22,619 bases of DNA, from NCBI GenBank assembly GCA_002366675.1, contig DFBO01000276.1, forward strand, positions 2,940 to 25,558. The letters run 5' to 3'. Of the stretch, positions 15,925 to 22,619 are shown piece after piece (within the stretch, counting starts at the first letter, position 1; each line of letters opens with the position of its first letter). The DNA is from Flavobacteriaceae bacterium UBA3078. Its GTDB lineage: Bacteria > Bacteroidota > Bacteroidia > Flavobacteriales > Flavobacteriaceae. Under the pieces are notes generated by a model, which saw only the letters and a list, made by a program, of their open reading frames with translations, was not told the DNA's origin and ran no database searches. The position numbers and the translations under genes were made by a program.

Positions 15925-16665
15925 TTAGTCTCTAATTTTCTTTCTACGTAATTCGAAGTTTTGACCAAGATACACTTTACGAACCATCTCATCGTTAGCT
16001 AACTCTTCAGGTTCTCCAGCTTTTAATATACTCCCTTCAAACATTAAATATGTTCTGTCGGTTATAGCTAAAGTTTCTTGAACGTTATGGTCTGTAATTA
16101 GAATACCAATATTCTTTTTTGTTAATTGAGCAACAATTCTTTGGATATCTTCAACTGCTACAGGGTCAACACCAGCAAATGGTTCATCTAATAAAATAAA
16201 ACTTGGATCTGTTGCAAGAGCTCTAGCAATTTCAGTACGTCTGCGTTCTCCACCTGATAATAAATCGCCTCTACTTTTGCGTATATGGCCTAAACCAAAT
16301 TCTTCAATTAAAGATTCCATTTTAAGGTGCTGTTCTTTTTTGCTCAATTTAGTAAGCTGTAACACACTCAAAATATTATCTTCAATACTTAATTTTCTAA
16401 AAACCGAAGCTTCTTGTGCTAAATATCCAATACCATTTTGTGCACGTTTGTACATTGGGTATTTTGTAATATCAGTTTTGTCTAAATATATGTTTCCACC
16501 ATTTGGTTTAATTAAGCCAACAATCATATAGAACGACGTTGTTTTTCCAGCTCCATTAGGACCTAAAAGGCCAACAATTTCACCTTGATTTACTTCAAGA
16601 GAAACATTCTTAACTACTTTTCGTCCATTATAGGACTTCATTAAATTATCGGCTTTTAACTTCAT
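15925..16665 (-). CDS. lptB: LPS export ABC transporter ATP-binding protein LptB
   Basis: LptB is the ATPase of the LptB2FG complex, which extracts LPS from the inner membrane and drives it to the outer membrane. Motifs in order are Walker A GPNGAGKT (35-42), Q-loop Q84 in YLAQEASVFRKLS, signature LSGGERRR (136-143), Walker B ILLDEP (157-162), D-loop GVDP, and switch H193 in TDHNVQETL. The YLAQEASVFRKL and LLSGGERRRTEIARAL stretches are specific to LptB rather than amino-acid ABC ATPases. At 246 residues it is standard. It is the last gene of a - strand run with kdsD and tatC, separated from the AhpD-like gene by 73 bases, and may have its own promoter there. LptA and LptC genes are not in the window. 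Confidence 0.95.
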   Translation of the reverse strand: MKLKADNLMKSYNGRKVVKNVSLEVNQGEIVGLLGPNGAGKTTSFYMIVGLIKPNGGNIYLDKTDITKYPMYKRAQNGIGYLAQEASVFRKLSIEDNILSVLQLTKLSKKEQHLKMESLIEEFGLGHIRKSRGDLLSGGERRRTEIARALATDPSFILLDEPFAGVDPVAVEDIQRIVAQLTKKNIGILITDHNVQETLAITDRTYLMFEGSILKAGEPEELANDEMVRKVYLGQNFELRRKKIRD

Positions 16666-16738
16666 AAACTATGTAATTGATGCTAAAATAGTAAAATAGA
16701 AAGACACTCTATATTTTATACTTTCATTTATTAAAAGT

Positions 16739-17086
16739 TTAACGCTCTGCTTCTAAAGCATCCCAAAATTCGTAAGCACGACGTAAATGAGGAATAACTA
16801 TTGTACCACCAACCAAAGTTGCAATACTTAAAGCTTCTACAACTTCTTCTTTTTTTAAACCCACTTTATGACTGGATTCCAGATGATATTTAATGCAATC
16901 ATCGCAACGAAGAACCGTTGAAGCCACTAAGCCCAGCAATTCTTTGGTTTTTACATCTAGAGCACCTTTTTGGAAGGCATTAGTATCTAAATTAAATATG
17001 CGCTTAATGACTTTATTATTATCAGCTAAAATTTTATCGTTCATTTTAGAACGATAACTATTAAATTCGTTTACTATATCAGACAT
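16739..17086 (-). CDS. Carboxymuconolactone decarboxylase-family (AhpD-like) protein
   Basis: A 115-residue single-domain helical protein with the AhpD-type redox motif C61-x2-C64-x3-H68 (CDDCIKYH), preceded by KTKELLGLVASTVLR and followed by HKVGLKKEEVVEALSIATLVGG. Such proteins are thiol-disulfide peroxidase partners or decarboxylase relatives. The Cys pair favours a redox or peroxidase role over carboxymuconolactone decarboxylation. The gene overlaps the end of tatC by 8 bases, so translation is coupled. Its start, ATG with SDIVNEF, is given by that overlap. A link with Tat export of redox cofactors or with oxidative stress is inference only. Confidence 0.85.
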   Translation of the reverse strand: MSDIVNEFNSYRSKMNDKILADNNKVIKRIFNLDTNAFQKGALDVKTKELLGLVASTVLRCDDCIKYHLESSHKVGLKKEEVVEALSIATLVGGTIVIPHLRRAYEFWDALEAER

Positions 17087-17903
17087 GTTTTTTTTCTTTT
17101 CTTTTTTGATTTCTTACTACTACTTTAGAAATGTAAATACTTATTTGATATAGTAATAAAATTGGGATGGCTACTATTACTTGACTTGCAATATCTGGAG
17201 GTGTAATAATTGCAGAAAGAACCAACACAATAACTAGAGCAAATTTTCTGTATTTTTTTAACAGCTGAGGAGTTACGAGACCAATTTTTGTTAGGAAATA
17301 GATGATTATTGGTAATTCGAAAATAATACCTGAAGCTAAAGCCGAAGATCTAACTAATGAGATATATGAGCTAATATCTATTTCATTCGAAATTTCGCTA
17401 CTCACATTATATGTCCCTAAAAAATTAATAGACAGAGGTGTTACAATATAGTAACCAAAAAGCACTCCAAGAAAGAATAAAAAAGATGAGATAATAATAA
17501 ACCCTCTTGAATGTTTTCGTTCGCTTTTATGTAAACCAGGACTTAAAAAACTCCAGAATTGGTAAATAACATAAGGAAATGCAATAACAAAACCAGCGTA
17601 AATAGAAGTCCAGATATGTGCAGAAAACTGTCCTGCCATGGTCCTGTTTTGTATTCTAAAAGGGAATTCATCTAAACAAAAGGAAGTTTCGATTCCTATA
17701 AACTGAGACATGTTACATAACCATTTATAGGTAGGGAAATCCATTCTTTTTGGGCCAAATATTATGGTGTCAAAAATGAAATCGGACATAATAAAAGCTC
17801 CTGCGCCAGCAATTAAAATGGCAATAGTTGCTCGAATTAAATGCCAACGTAAATCCTCTAAATGGTCGAGAAAAGACATCTCGTTCACATTTTTTTTCGT
17901 CAT
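17079..17903 (-). CDS. tatC: Sec-independent protein translocase TatC
   Basis: TatC is the six-span membrane receptor for twin-arginine signal peptides. Family motifs are present: FLDHLEDLRWHLIRA at 11-25 (the conserved E and LR), PYVIYQFWSFLSPGL in the segment near 115-130, and KSERKHSRGF after it. The extended first periplasmic loop (about 45-95, with three Cys residues) is longer than in E. coli. The C-terminal SAIITPPDIASQV matches the last loop (ITPPD). At 274 residues it is normal for the phylum. The start ATG shares one base with the stop of kdsD. No tatA/E gene is next to it in the window. Confidence 0.95.
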   Translation of the reverse strand: MTKKNVNEMSFLDHLEDLRWHLIRATIAILIAGAGAFIMSDFIFDTIIFGPKRMDFPTYKWLCNMSQFIGIETSFCLDEFPFRIQNRTMAGQFSAHIWTSIYAGFVIAFPYVIYQFWSFLSPGLHKSERKHSRGFIIISSFLFFLGVLFGYYIVTPLSINFLGTYNVSSEISNEIDISSYISLVRSSALASGIIFELPIIIYFLTKIGLVTPQLLKKYRKFALVIVLVLSAIITPPDIASQVIVAIPILLLYQISIYISKVVVRNQKRKEKKHV

Positions 17904-18868
17904 TATATAATGCCTTCTTTAATTAAGTCATGTACATGAACCACTCCTGCATATTGACCTTTGTTTTCAACAAGCAACTGAGAGATACCATATTTTTCCA
18001 TATACTCCATAGCATCAACAGCCATGGCGTTAGAGTCAATTGTTTTAGGATTTTGACTCATAATATCTTTTGCAGTTAAAGATGTAAAATCATCCGATTT
18101 GCTTAACATACGTCTTAAATCTCCATCAGTAATAATACCTAAAATTTTACCATCTTCAACTACAGCAGTAACTCCAAGCATCTTTTCAGTAATCTCAATA
18201 ATTATCTGTTTAATACCTGTGTTTAAAGTCACGCGAGGTTTTTGGTTAACTTCAGACATGTCACTTACTCGTAAGTATAATTTTTTTCCTAAAGCTCCTC
18301 CAGGATGATACTTCGCAAAATCTTTACTCGAAAATCCTCTTAACTCTAATAAGCAAACTGCTAAAGCATCTCCAAGAACCAGTTGTGCAGTTGTACTTGT
18401 AGTTGGAGCTAGATTATTTGGACAGGCTTCCTTTTCAACATAAGCATTTAAAACAAAATCTGCTTGTTGTCCAAGAAAAGAGTCTGGATTACCTGTAATG
18501 GCAATCATTTTATTTTTAGCATTCTTTATTAATGGGACTAATACTTTAATTTCAGGTGTGTTTCCACTCTTAGAAATGCAAATTACCACATCGTCTTCTA
18601 GAATTAGACCTAAATCTCCATGAATCGCATCTGCTGCATGCATAAAAACAGAAGGCGTTCCAGTAGAATTTAATGTAGCTACTATTTTTGTAGCAATTAT
18701 AGCACTTTTACCAATCCCTGTAATGATAACTCTACCTTTAGAGTTGTAAATAAGTTCTACTGTCGCTGCAAATTCTTCATTTATTAAATTCGATAAATTC
18801 AAAATAGCTTTGCTCTCCGTTTCAATAGTTTGCTTGGCAGTATGTATAATAGAATTCTGGTTATTCAA
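17903..18868 (-). CDS. kdsD: Arabinose-5-phosphate isomerase (KpsF/GutQ family)
   Basis: The enzyme interconverts ribulose 5-phosphate and arabinose 5-phosphate, the first step of Kdo synthesis for LPS. It has an N-terminal SIS domain (about 30-175) with GRVIITGIGKSAIIATKIVA, the substrate-site histidine in AADAIHGDLG, SKSGNTPE, and NNLAPTTSTTAQLVLGDALA. Two CBS domains follow (about 202-260 and 266-321), with GIITDGDLRR and GVVHVHDL. The length of 321 residues is usual. It is the first gene of the run that ends in lptB, which is fitting since both serve LPS. It is divergent from recQ across 204 bases. Confidence 0.94.
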   Translation of the reverse strand: MNNQNSIIHTAKQTIETESKAILNLSNLINEEFAATVELIYNSKGRVIITGIGKSAIIATKIVATLNSTGTPSVFMHAADAIHGDLGLILEDDVVICISKSGNTPEIKVLVPLIKNAKNKMIAITGNPDSFLGQQADFVLNAYVEKEACPNNLAPTTSTTAQLVLGDALAVCLLELRGFSSKDFAKYHPGGALGKKLYLRVSDMSEVNQKPRVTLNTGIKQIIIEITEKMLGVTAVVEDGKILGIITDGDLRRMLSKSDDFTSLTAKDIMSQNPKTIDSNAMAVDAMEYMEKYGISQLLVENKGQYAGVVHVHDLIKEGII

Positions 18869-18961
18869 AATTTATTATTTTTTTAGGTTGATGCTTTTAA
18901 AGAATTTATTATCTTTAATGTTATTCAAAAATTAAAGATTTTGTATCCGATAAATATGCTA

Positions 18962-18969
18962 CAAATCTA
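18962..18969 (-). promoter_or_regulatory. Possible -7 element of the kdsD-lptB run
   Basis: Read on the - strand this is TAGATTTG, an exact match to the Bacteroidota -7 consensus TAnnTTTG. It lies about 94 bases upstream of the kdsD start, giving a leader of roughly 85 bases. No TTG is seen at the expected -33 distance, so the call rests on the -7 box and position only. Confidence 0.35.
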
Positions 18970-18994
18970 ACGAATTTTTTTTTGAGTGTTCTCT

Positions 18995-19038
18995 AAATAC
19001 ATTAGGATAATTAATAGCAATTTTAATTTAATGTATTT
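18995..19038. repeat. 10-bp inverted repeat in the kdsD-recQ divergent region
   Basis: AAATACATTA (18995-19004) is the perfect complement of TAATGTATTT (19029-19038), with 24 bases between. A third copy of the half-site core, AAATACAT, occurs at 19067-19074 and overlaps the recQ start codon. The spacing of the arm centres (about 34 bases) is near three helical turns. It may be an operator or a chance repeat in AT-rich DNA. Confidence 0.35.
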
Positions 19039-19072
19039 TATAAAAAGTGTAAATTAAAATTTAAAAAAATAC

Positions 19073-21274
19073 ATGAAGATAGTTGAAAAAGACTTGCATA
19101 TTGCTTTAAAAAAACATTTTGGCTTTAGTAAGTTTAAGGGATTGCAAGAACAAGTAATAAAAAGTATTTTATCGGGTAGCCATACTTTTGTTATTATGCC
19201 AACTGGAGGAGGCAAGTCTTTATGTTACCAACTTCCAGCATTAATGCAAGAAGGAACAGCAATAATAGTTTCTCCATTAATTGCTTTAATGAAAAATCAA
19301 GTCGATGCTATTCGGGGCATTTCTAATAAAGATGGCGTTGCACATGTTTTAAATTCATCTTTAAATAAAACTGAAATTAAAAGCGTTAAACAAGATATAG
19401 TAGATGGTGTAACCAAACTACTTTATGTAGCGCCAGAATCTCTTACTAAAGAAGAGAATGTTGAGTTTTTACGTTCAGTAAAAATTTCATTTATGGCAGT
19501 CGATGAGGCTCACTGTATAAGTGAATGGGGACACGATTTTAGGCCAGAGTACAGAAATTTAAGACATATTATTCAACGTATTGGCGATAATATTCCAATT
19601 ATAGGTTTAACAGCTACTGCAACTCCAAAAGTTCAAGAAGATATTCTAAAAAATCTAGCTATACCTGAAGCGAAAACGTTTATGGCTTCTTTTAATAGAC
19701 CCAATTTGTATTATGAAATTCGACCAAAAACGAAACAAGTAGATGCAGATATTATTCGTTTTGTAAAACAGAATAGTGGGAAGTCAGGTATAGTTTATTG
19801 TTTAAGTAGAAAGCGTGTTGAAGAGTTAGCACAGACGTTACAGGTAAATGGTATTAAGGCTGTACCATATCATGCAGGTTTAGATGCAAAAACTAGGGCA
19901 AAACACCAAGATATGTTTTTAATGGAAGATATAGATGTGGTAGTTGCAACTATAGCTTTCGGGATGGGAATTGATAAACCAGATGTACGGTTTGTAATTC
20001 ATCATGATATACCAAAAAGTATTGAGAGTTATTATCAGGAGACTGGTCGTGCTGGTCGAGATGGAGGTGAAGGGCATTGTTTGGCTTTTTATGCATATAA
20101 AGACATAGAAAAATTAGAGAAGTTTATGTCAGGTAAACCTGTGGCTGAGCAAGAAATTGGCCAAGCTTTGCTGCAAGAAGTTGTAGCTTATGCTGAAACT
20201 TCTATATCCAGAAGGAAATTTATTCTTCATTATTTTGGTGAAGAATTTGATAACGAGACTGGTGAAGGAGGTGATTTAGATGATAATGTTAGATTTCCTA
20301 AAAAGAAGCATGAAGCTCAAGACAATGTTAAATTGCTTTTAGAAACAGTAGAAAGTACAAACCAAAAATACAAAACTAAAGATTTGGTAAATGTTATTAC
20401 TGGAAATGCAAATGCTTTAATTAAATCGCATAGAACTGATGAATTAGATTTTTTCGGAAAAGGAAAAGGTGAAGAGAAAAACTATTGGATGGCTTTAGTA
20501 AGGCAAGTTCTTGTTTCTGGCTATTTAAACAAAGACATAGAAACTTATGGCGTGATTAAAATAACAGATGCTGGAAAGAACTTTATAAAAAAACCAGAAT
20601 CTTTTATGATGACCGAAGACCATGTTTTTGCATCTAATAACGATGATGCTATTATTACTTCAGCTAAAGGAGGAGGAGCATCAGCAGATGAGAATTTAAT
20701 GAGCATACTTAAAGATTTACGTAAAAGGAATGCGAAAAAACTTGGAGTGCCACCATTTGTTATTTTTCAAGACCCTTCATTAGAAGATATGGCTCTTAAA
20801 TACCCAATAACTTTAGAAGAGTTAGCTAATGTTCATGGTGTTGGAGATGGAAAGGCAAAAAAGTATGGTAAGGATTTTATTCAATTAATAGCTGATTATG
20901 TAGAGGAAAACGATATTATTCGACCAGAAGATATGGTTGTAAAATCTACAGGAACAAATTCAGCTTTAAAACTATATATTATTCAAAATGTTGATAGAAA
21001 ATTACCATTAGATGATATTGCTTCTGCCAAAGGCATGGAAATGAAAGACTTTATTAAAGAAATGGAAGCTATTGTTTTTTCTGGAACTAAATTGAATATT
21101 AATTACTGGATTAATAACATTCTAGATGAAGATCAACAAGAAGAAATTTACGACTATTTTATTGAAGCAACAACCGATAAAATAGACGATGCTATAGATG
21201 AGTTTGATGGCGATTATGATGATGAAGAGTTACGCTTGTTTCGCATTAAATTTATTAGTGAAGTCGCTAATTAA
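19073..21274 (+). CDS. recQ: ATP-dependent DNA helicase RecQ lacking zinc-site cysteines
   Basis: RecQ is a 3'-5' DNA helicase for recombination and replication repair. Motifs in order: GFSKFKGLQEQVI (motif 0, 17-29), Walker A MPTGGGKS (42-49), DEAHCISEWGHDFRP (144-158, Walker B plus the aromatic-rich loop), LTATATP (179-185), GIVYCLSRKRVEE (239-251), VVATIAFGMGIDKPDVRFVIH (290-310), and QETGRAGRDGG (322-332). An RQC region follows (about 365-510), then an HRDC domain (about 540-612) and a C-terminal extension ending in an acidic stretch and a helix-turn-helix-like part (613-733). The RQC zinc-binding site, normally C plus CxxCxxC, reads TSISRR (376-381) and TGEGGDLDDN (396-405). No cysteine follows C336, so zinc cannot bind in the usual way. 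Divergent from kdsD. Confidence 0.93.
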   Translation: MKIVEKDLHIALKKHFGFSKFKGLQEQVIKSILSGSHTFVIMPTGGGKSLCYQLPALMQEGTAIIVSPLIALMKNQVDAIRGISNKDGVAHVLNSSLNKTEIKSVKQDIVDGVTKLLYVAPESLTKEENVEFLRSVKISFMAVDEAHCISEWGHDFRPEYRNLRHIIQRIGDNIPIIGLTATATPKVQEDILKNLAIPEAKTFMASFNRPNLYYEIRPKTKQVDADIIRFVKQNSGKSGIVYCLSRKRVEELAQTLQVNGIKAVPYHAGLDAKTRAKHQDMFLMEDIDVVVATIAFGMGIDKPDVRFVIHHDIPKSIESYYQETGRAGRDGGEGHCLAFYAYKDIEKLEKFMSGKPVAEQEIGQALLQEVVAYAETSISRRKFILHYFGEEFDNETGEGGDLDDNVRFPKKKHEAQDNVKLLLETVESTNQKYKTKDLVNVITGNANALIKSHRTDELDFFGKGKGEEKNYWMALVRQVLVSGYLNKDIETYGVIKITDAGKNFIKKPESFMMTEDHVFASNNDDAIITSAKGGGASADENLMSILKDLRKRNAKKLGVPPFVIFQDPSLEDMALKYPITLEELANVHGVGDGKAKKYGKDFIQLIADYVEENDIIRPEDMVVKSTGTNSALKLYIIQNVDRKLPLDDIASAKGMEMKDFIKEMEAIVFSGTKLNINYWINNILDEDQQEEIYDYFIEATTDKIDDAIDEFDGDYDDEELRLFRIKFISEVAN

Positions 21275-21312
21275 TAGTTTATTTTAAAATATTCAAAAAT
21301 CTAAAATGGTTA

Positions 21313-21343
21313 TTCGTTAATCTTAAATCATTCCGTATCTTTG
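21313..21343 (+). promoter_or_regulatory. Promoter of the cyclophilin-FKBP gene
   Basis: TATCTTTG at 21336-21343 is an exact match to the Bacteroidota -7 element TAnnTTTG. TTCG at 21313-21316 lies 19 bases upstream, where the TTG -33 element is expected, with one mismatch. The ATG is 23 bases downstream, preceded by an A-rich stretch. This is the clearest promoter in the window. Confidence 0.72.
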
Positions 21344-21366
21344 CACTTTATTAAAAGACAAAGAAC

Positions 21367-22299
21367 ATGCAAGACGGTTTATACGCAAAATTCAACACAA
21401 GTAAAGGCGAAATATTAGTTGCTTTAGAATACAAAAAAGTACCAGGAACAGTTGGTAATTTTGTTGCCTTATCAGAAGGTAACATGGAAAATTCAGCCAA
21501 GCCTCAAGGAACTCCATATTATAACGGATTAAAATTTCACAGAGTGATTCCAGATTTTATGATTCAAGGTGGTTGTCCACAAGGAACTGGAACTGGAAAT
21601 CCTGGATATAAATTTGCCGACGAATTTCATCCTGAATTAAAACACTCTGGACCTGGAGTTTTATCTATGGCAAATGCTGGACCTGGAACAAATGGTTCAC
21701 AGTTTTTCATCACTCATATCGAAACACCATGGCTAGATAATATGCATACAGTGTTTGGGAATGTTATTGAAGGACAAGATATTGTAGATAGCATTGCTCA
21801 AGGAGATGAATTAACTACTTTAGAAATTATTAGAAAAGGAGCAGAAGCAGAAGGGTTTAATGCCATTGAAGCTTTTAGAACTTTTGAAGGTTCTCGTGAA
21901 AAGTTATTAGCTAAAGAACGTGAAGCTAAAAGAGCCGAATTAGATAAATTAGCCGTTGGCTTTGAAGAAACATCAAGTGGTTTGCGTTATCAAATTCTAC
22001 AAAAAGGGAATGGTGTAAAAGCAGAAAAAGGACAAACTGTTTCTGTACATTATAAAGGTCAATTGCCAGATGGAACGGTTTTTGACTCTTCATACAAACG
22101 TAAACAACCATTAGAATTTCCAGTAGGAGTAGGCCAAGTTATTGCTGGTTGGGATGAAGGAATTCAACTTTTAAATGTTGGAGATAAAGCGAGGCTAGTT
22201 ATACCAAGCGATTTAGCTTATGGAAGTCAAGGAGCAGGTGGAGTTATTCCTCCAGATGCAACTTTAATATTTGATGTAGAATTAATGGATGTGAAATAA
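21367..22299 (+). CDS. Two-domain peptidyl-prolyl isomerase: cyclophilin fused to FKBP
   Basis: One protein carries both classes of prolyl isomerase. The N-terminal cyclophilin (about 5-160) has FHRVIPDFMIQGG with the catalytic Arg (57-69), MANAGPGTNGSQFFIT (101-116) and W122/H127. A charged helical linker rich in Lys and Glu (about 172-197) leads into a C-terminal FKBP domain (about 200-310). The FKBP part shows VHYKGQLPDGTVFDSS (227-242), VIAGWDEGIQLL (258-269) and YGSQGAGGVIPPDATLIFDV (285-304). There is no signal peptide, so it is cytosolic and probably a folding helper. The arrangement is that of dual-family immunophilins (CFBP order) reported in some Bacteroidota and spirochaetes. It has its own promoter and is followed by a strong terminator, so it is probably a single-gene transcript. 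Confidence 0.93.
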   Translation: MQDGLYAKFNTSKGEILVALEYKKVPGTVGNFVALSEGNMENSAKPQGTPYYNGLKFHRVIPDFMIQGGCPQGTGTGNPGYKFADEFHPELKHSGPGVLSMANAGPGTNGSQFFITHIETPWLDNMHTVFGNVIEGQDIVDSIAQGDELTTLEIIRKGAEAEGFNAIEAFRTFEGSREKLLAKEREAKRAELDKLAVGFEETSSGLRYQILQKGNGVKAEKGQTVSVHYKGQLPDGTVFDSSYKRKQPLEFPVGVGQVIAGWDEGIQLLNVGDKARLVIPSDLAYGSQGAGGVIPPDATLIFDVELMDVK

Positions 22300-22380
22300 A
22301 TTTTTCAATCCGAGTCTTTTGCTTTGGAAAAATGTTTCGAGAGTGTTTTAGAAAAATAGTAACAAATATCAAAAAGAATC

Positions 22381-22407
22381 GTCTCATTTATAATGAGACT
22401 TTTTTTT
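22381..22407 (+). terminator. Intrinsic terminator after the cyclophilin-FKBP gene
   Basis: A perfect 8-bp stem, GTCTCATT (22381-22388) with AATGAGAC (22392-22399), a 3-base loop TAT, then eight T residues (22400-22407). This is a textbook Rho-independent terminator on the + strand, 81 bases past the stop codon. It separates this gene from the lipoprotein gene that follows. Confidence 0.9.
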
Positions 22408-22445
22408 GCTCGTTATTTTTCTTTAACCAATTAATCAAAATCAAA

Positions 22446-22619
22446 ATGAAACCAAGAGCTTTATTCTTTTCTTTAATTCTAATGGCAGTTGGTGTAGGCT
22501 GCTCAAAAAACATAGAGTATTCTCAAGAACATATCAGTCAAACTTCTGGTCGTTACTTATTTAGTCAAGATGAAGTTATAAATGTTTATTACGATAATAA
22601 TAACTTGTTCTTAAAATGG
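22446..22619 (+). CDS. Lipoprotein, partial (cut by window end)
   Basis: An open frame of 58 codons runs to the end of the window. It starts MKPRALFFSLILMAVGVGCS: a short basic start, a hydrophobic core and the lipobox VGVGC with Cys19, so signal peptidase II processing and lipid attachment are expected. After the Cys comes SKN, then a mixed polar stretch ending in NVYYDNNNLFLKW, which looks like the first strand of a beta-rich domain. The start is preceded by an A-rich leader typical of the phylum and lies 38 bases past a strong terminator. The function cannot be told from this fragment. Confidence 0.7.
   Translation, partial: MKPRALFFSLILMAVGVGCSKNIEYSQEHISQTSGRYLFSQDEVINVYYDNNNLFLKW

Noticed and set aside
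18099..18308. + strand frame inside kdsD
   Set aside because: Antisense to the CBS domains of kdsD; no motif.
21280..21291. Palindrome TATTTTAAAATA after recQ
   Set aside because: Only A and T bases, with no stable stem or T-run; likely chance in AT-rich DNA.
21926..22111. - strand frame inside the cyclophilin-FKBP gene
   Set aside because: Antisense to the linker and FKBP domain; no motif.
1..22619. CRISPR arrays, tRNA or rRNA genes, transposases, integrases and phage genes
   Set aside because: No regularly spaced repeats, cloverleaf-like structures or mobile-element proteins were seen.

Overview
The window reads as chromosomal DNA of a low-GC Bacteroidota, most likely a marine member of the Flavobacteriaceae. 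Coding sequence is very AT-rich. Starts are preceded by A-rich stretches rather than Shine-Dalgarno motifs, and promoters of the Bacteroidota type (TTG, about 19-21 bases, TAnnTTTG) can be found. The gene content fits: a PorV/PorQ-like barrel, a DUF4105 protein, a RecQ without zinc ligands, a cyclophilin-FKBP fusion, and a kdsD-tatC-lptB run.

Bases 1-11817, all on the + strand, are part of a cell-surface polysaccharide (EPS or O-antigen type) locus. It holds a GT2 glycosyltransferase, two GT4 glycosyltransferases joined by 4-base overlaps, a NodB-like polysaccharide deacetylase homologue, a FemAB/GNAT_6-like acyltransferase, a small GNAT, a transglutaminase-fold protein, an O-antigen ligase/polymerase-like membrane protein, a third GT4 enzyme, and a polyprenyl-phosphate sugar-1-phosphate transferase. 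A plausible scheme is this. The last enzyme starts the repeat unit on the lipid carrier, and the GTs extend it. The deacetylase-like and acyltransferase proteins may decorate it, and the O-antigen ligase-like protein polymerises or ligates it. Flippase, chain-length and export genes are not in the window and may lie upstream. The locus ends at the sugar transferase, facing a convergent gene.

Bases 11847-14111 (- strand) carry a two-gene envelope operon: a PorV/PorQ-like outer-membrane barrel followed by a DUF4105 protein with a membrane C-terminus. Diverging from it at 14234-15887 are CDP-diacylglycerol-serine phosphatidyltransferase (pssA) and a DUF808/YedI-like membrane protein.

Bases 15925-18868 (- strand) form a housekeeping run read kdsD, tatC, an AhpD-like protein, lptB. 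It links Kdo synthesis, Tat export and LPS transport. Divergently follow recQ (19073-21274), a cytosolic two-domain prolyl isomerase with a clear promoter (21367-22299), a strong intrinsic terminator (22381-22407), and the start of a lipoprotein gene cut by the window end.

The most interesting part is the modification module at 3697-7911 (NodB-like, FemAB-like, GNAT and transglutaminase-like). Several of its members have altered catalytic motifs or an unexpected predicted location. No CRISPR array, tRNA, rRNA, insertion sequence or phage gene was seen. No gene-free stretch exceeds 300 bases; the longest is 6839-7110.
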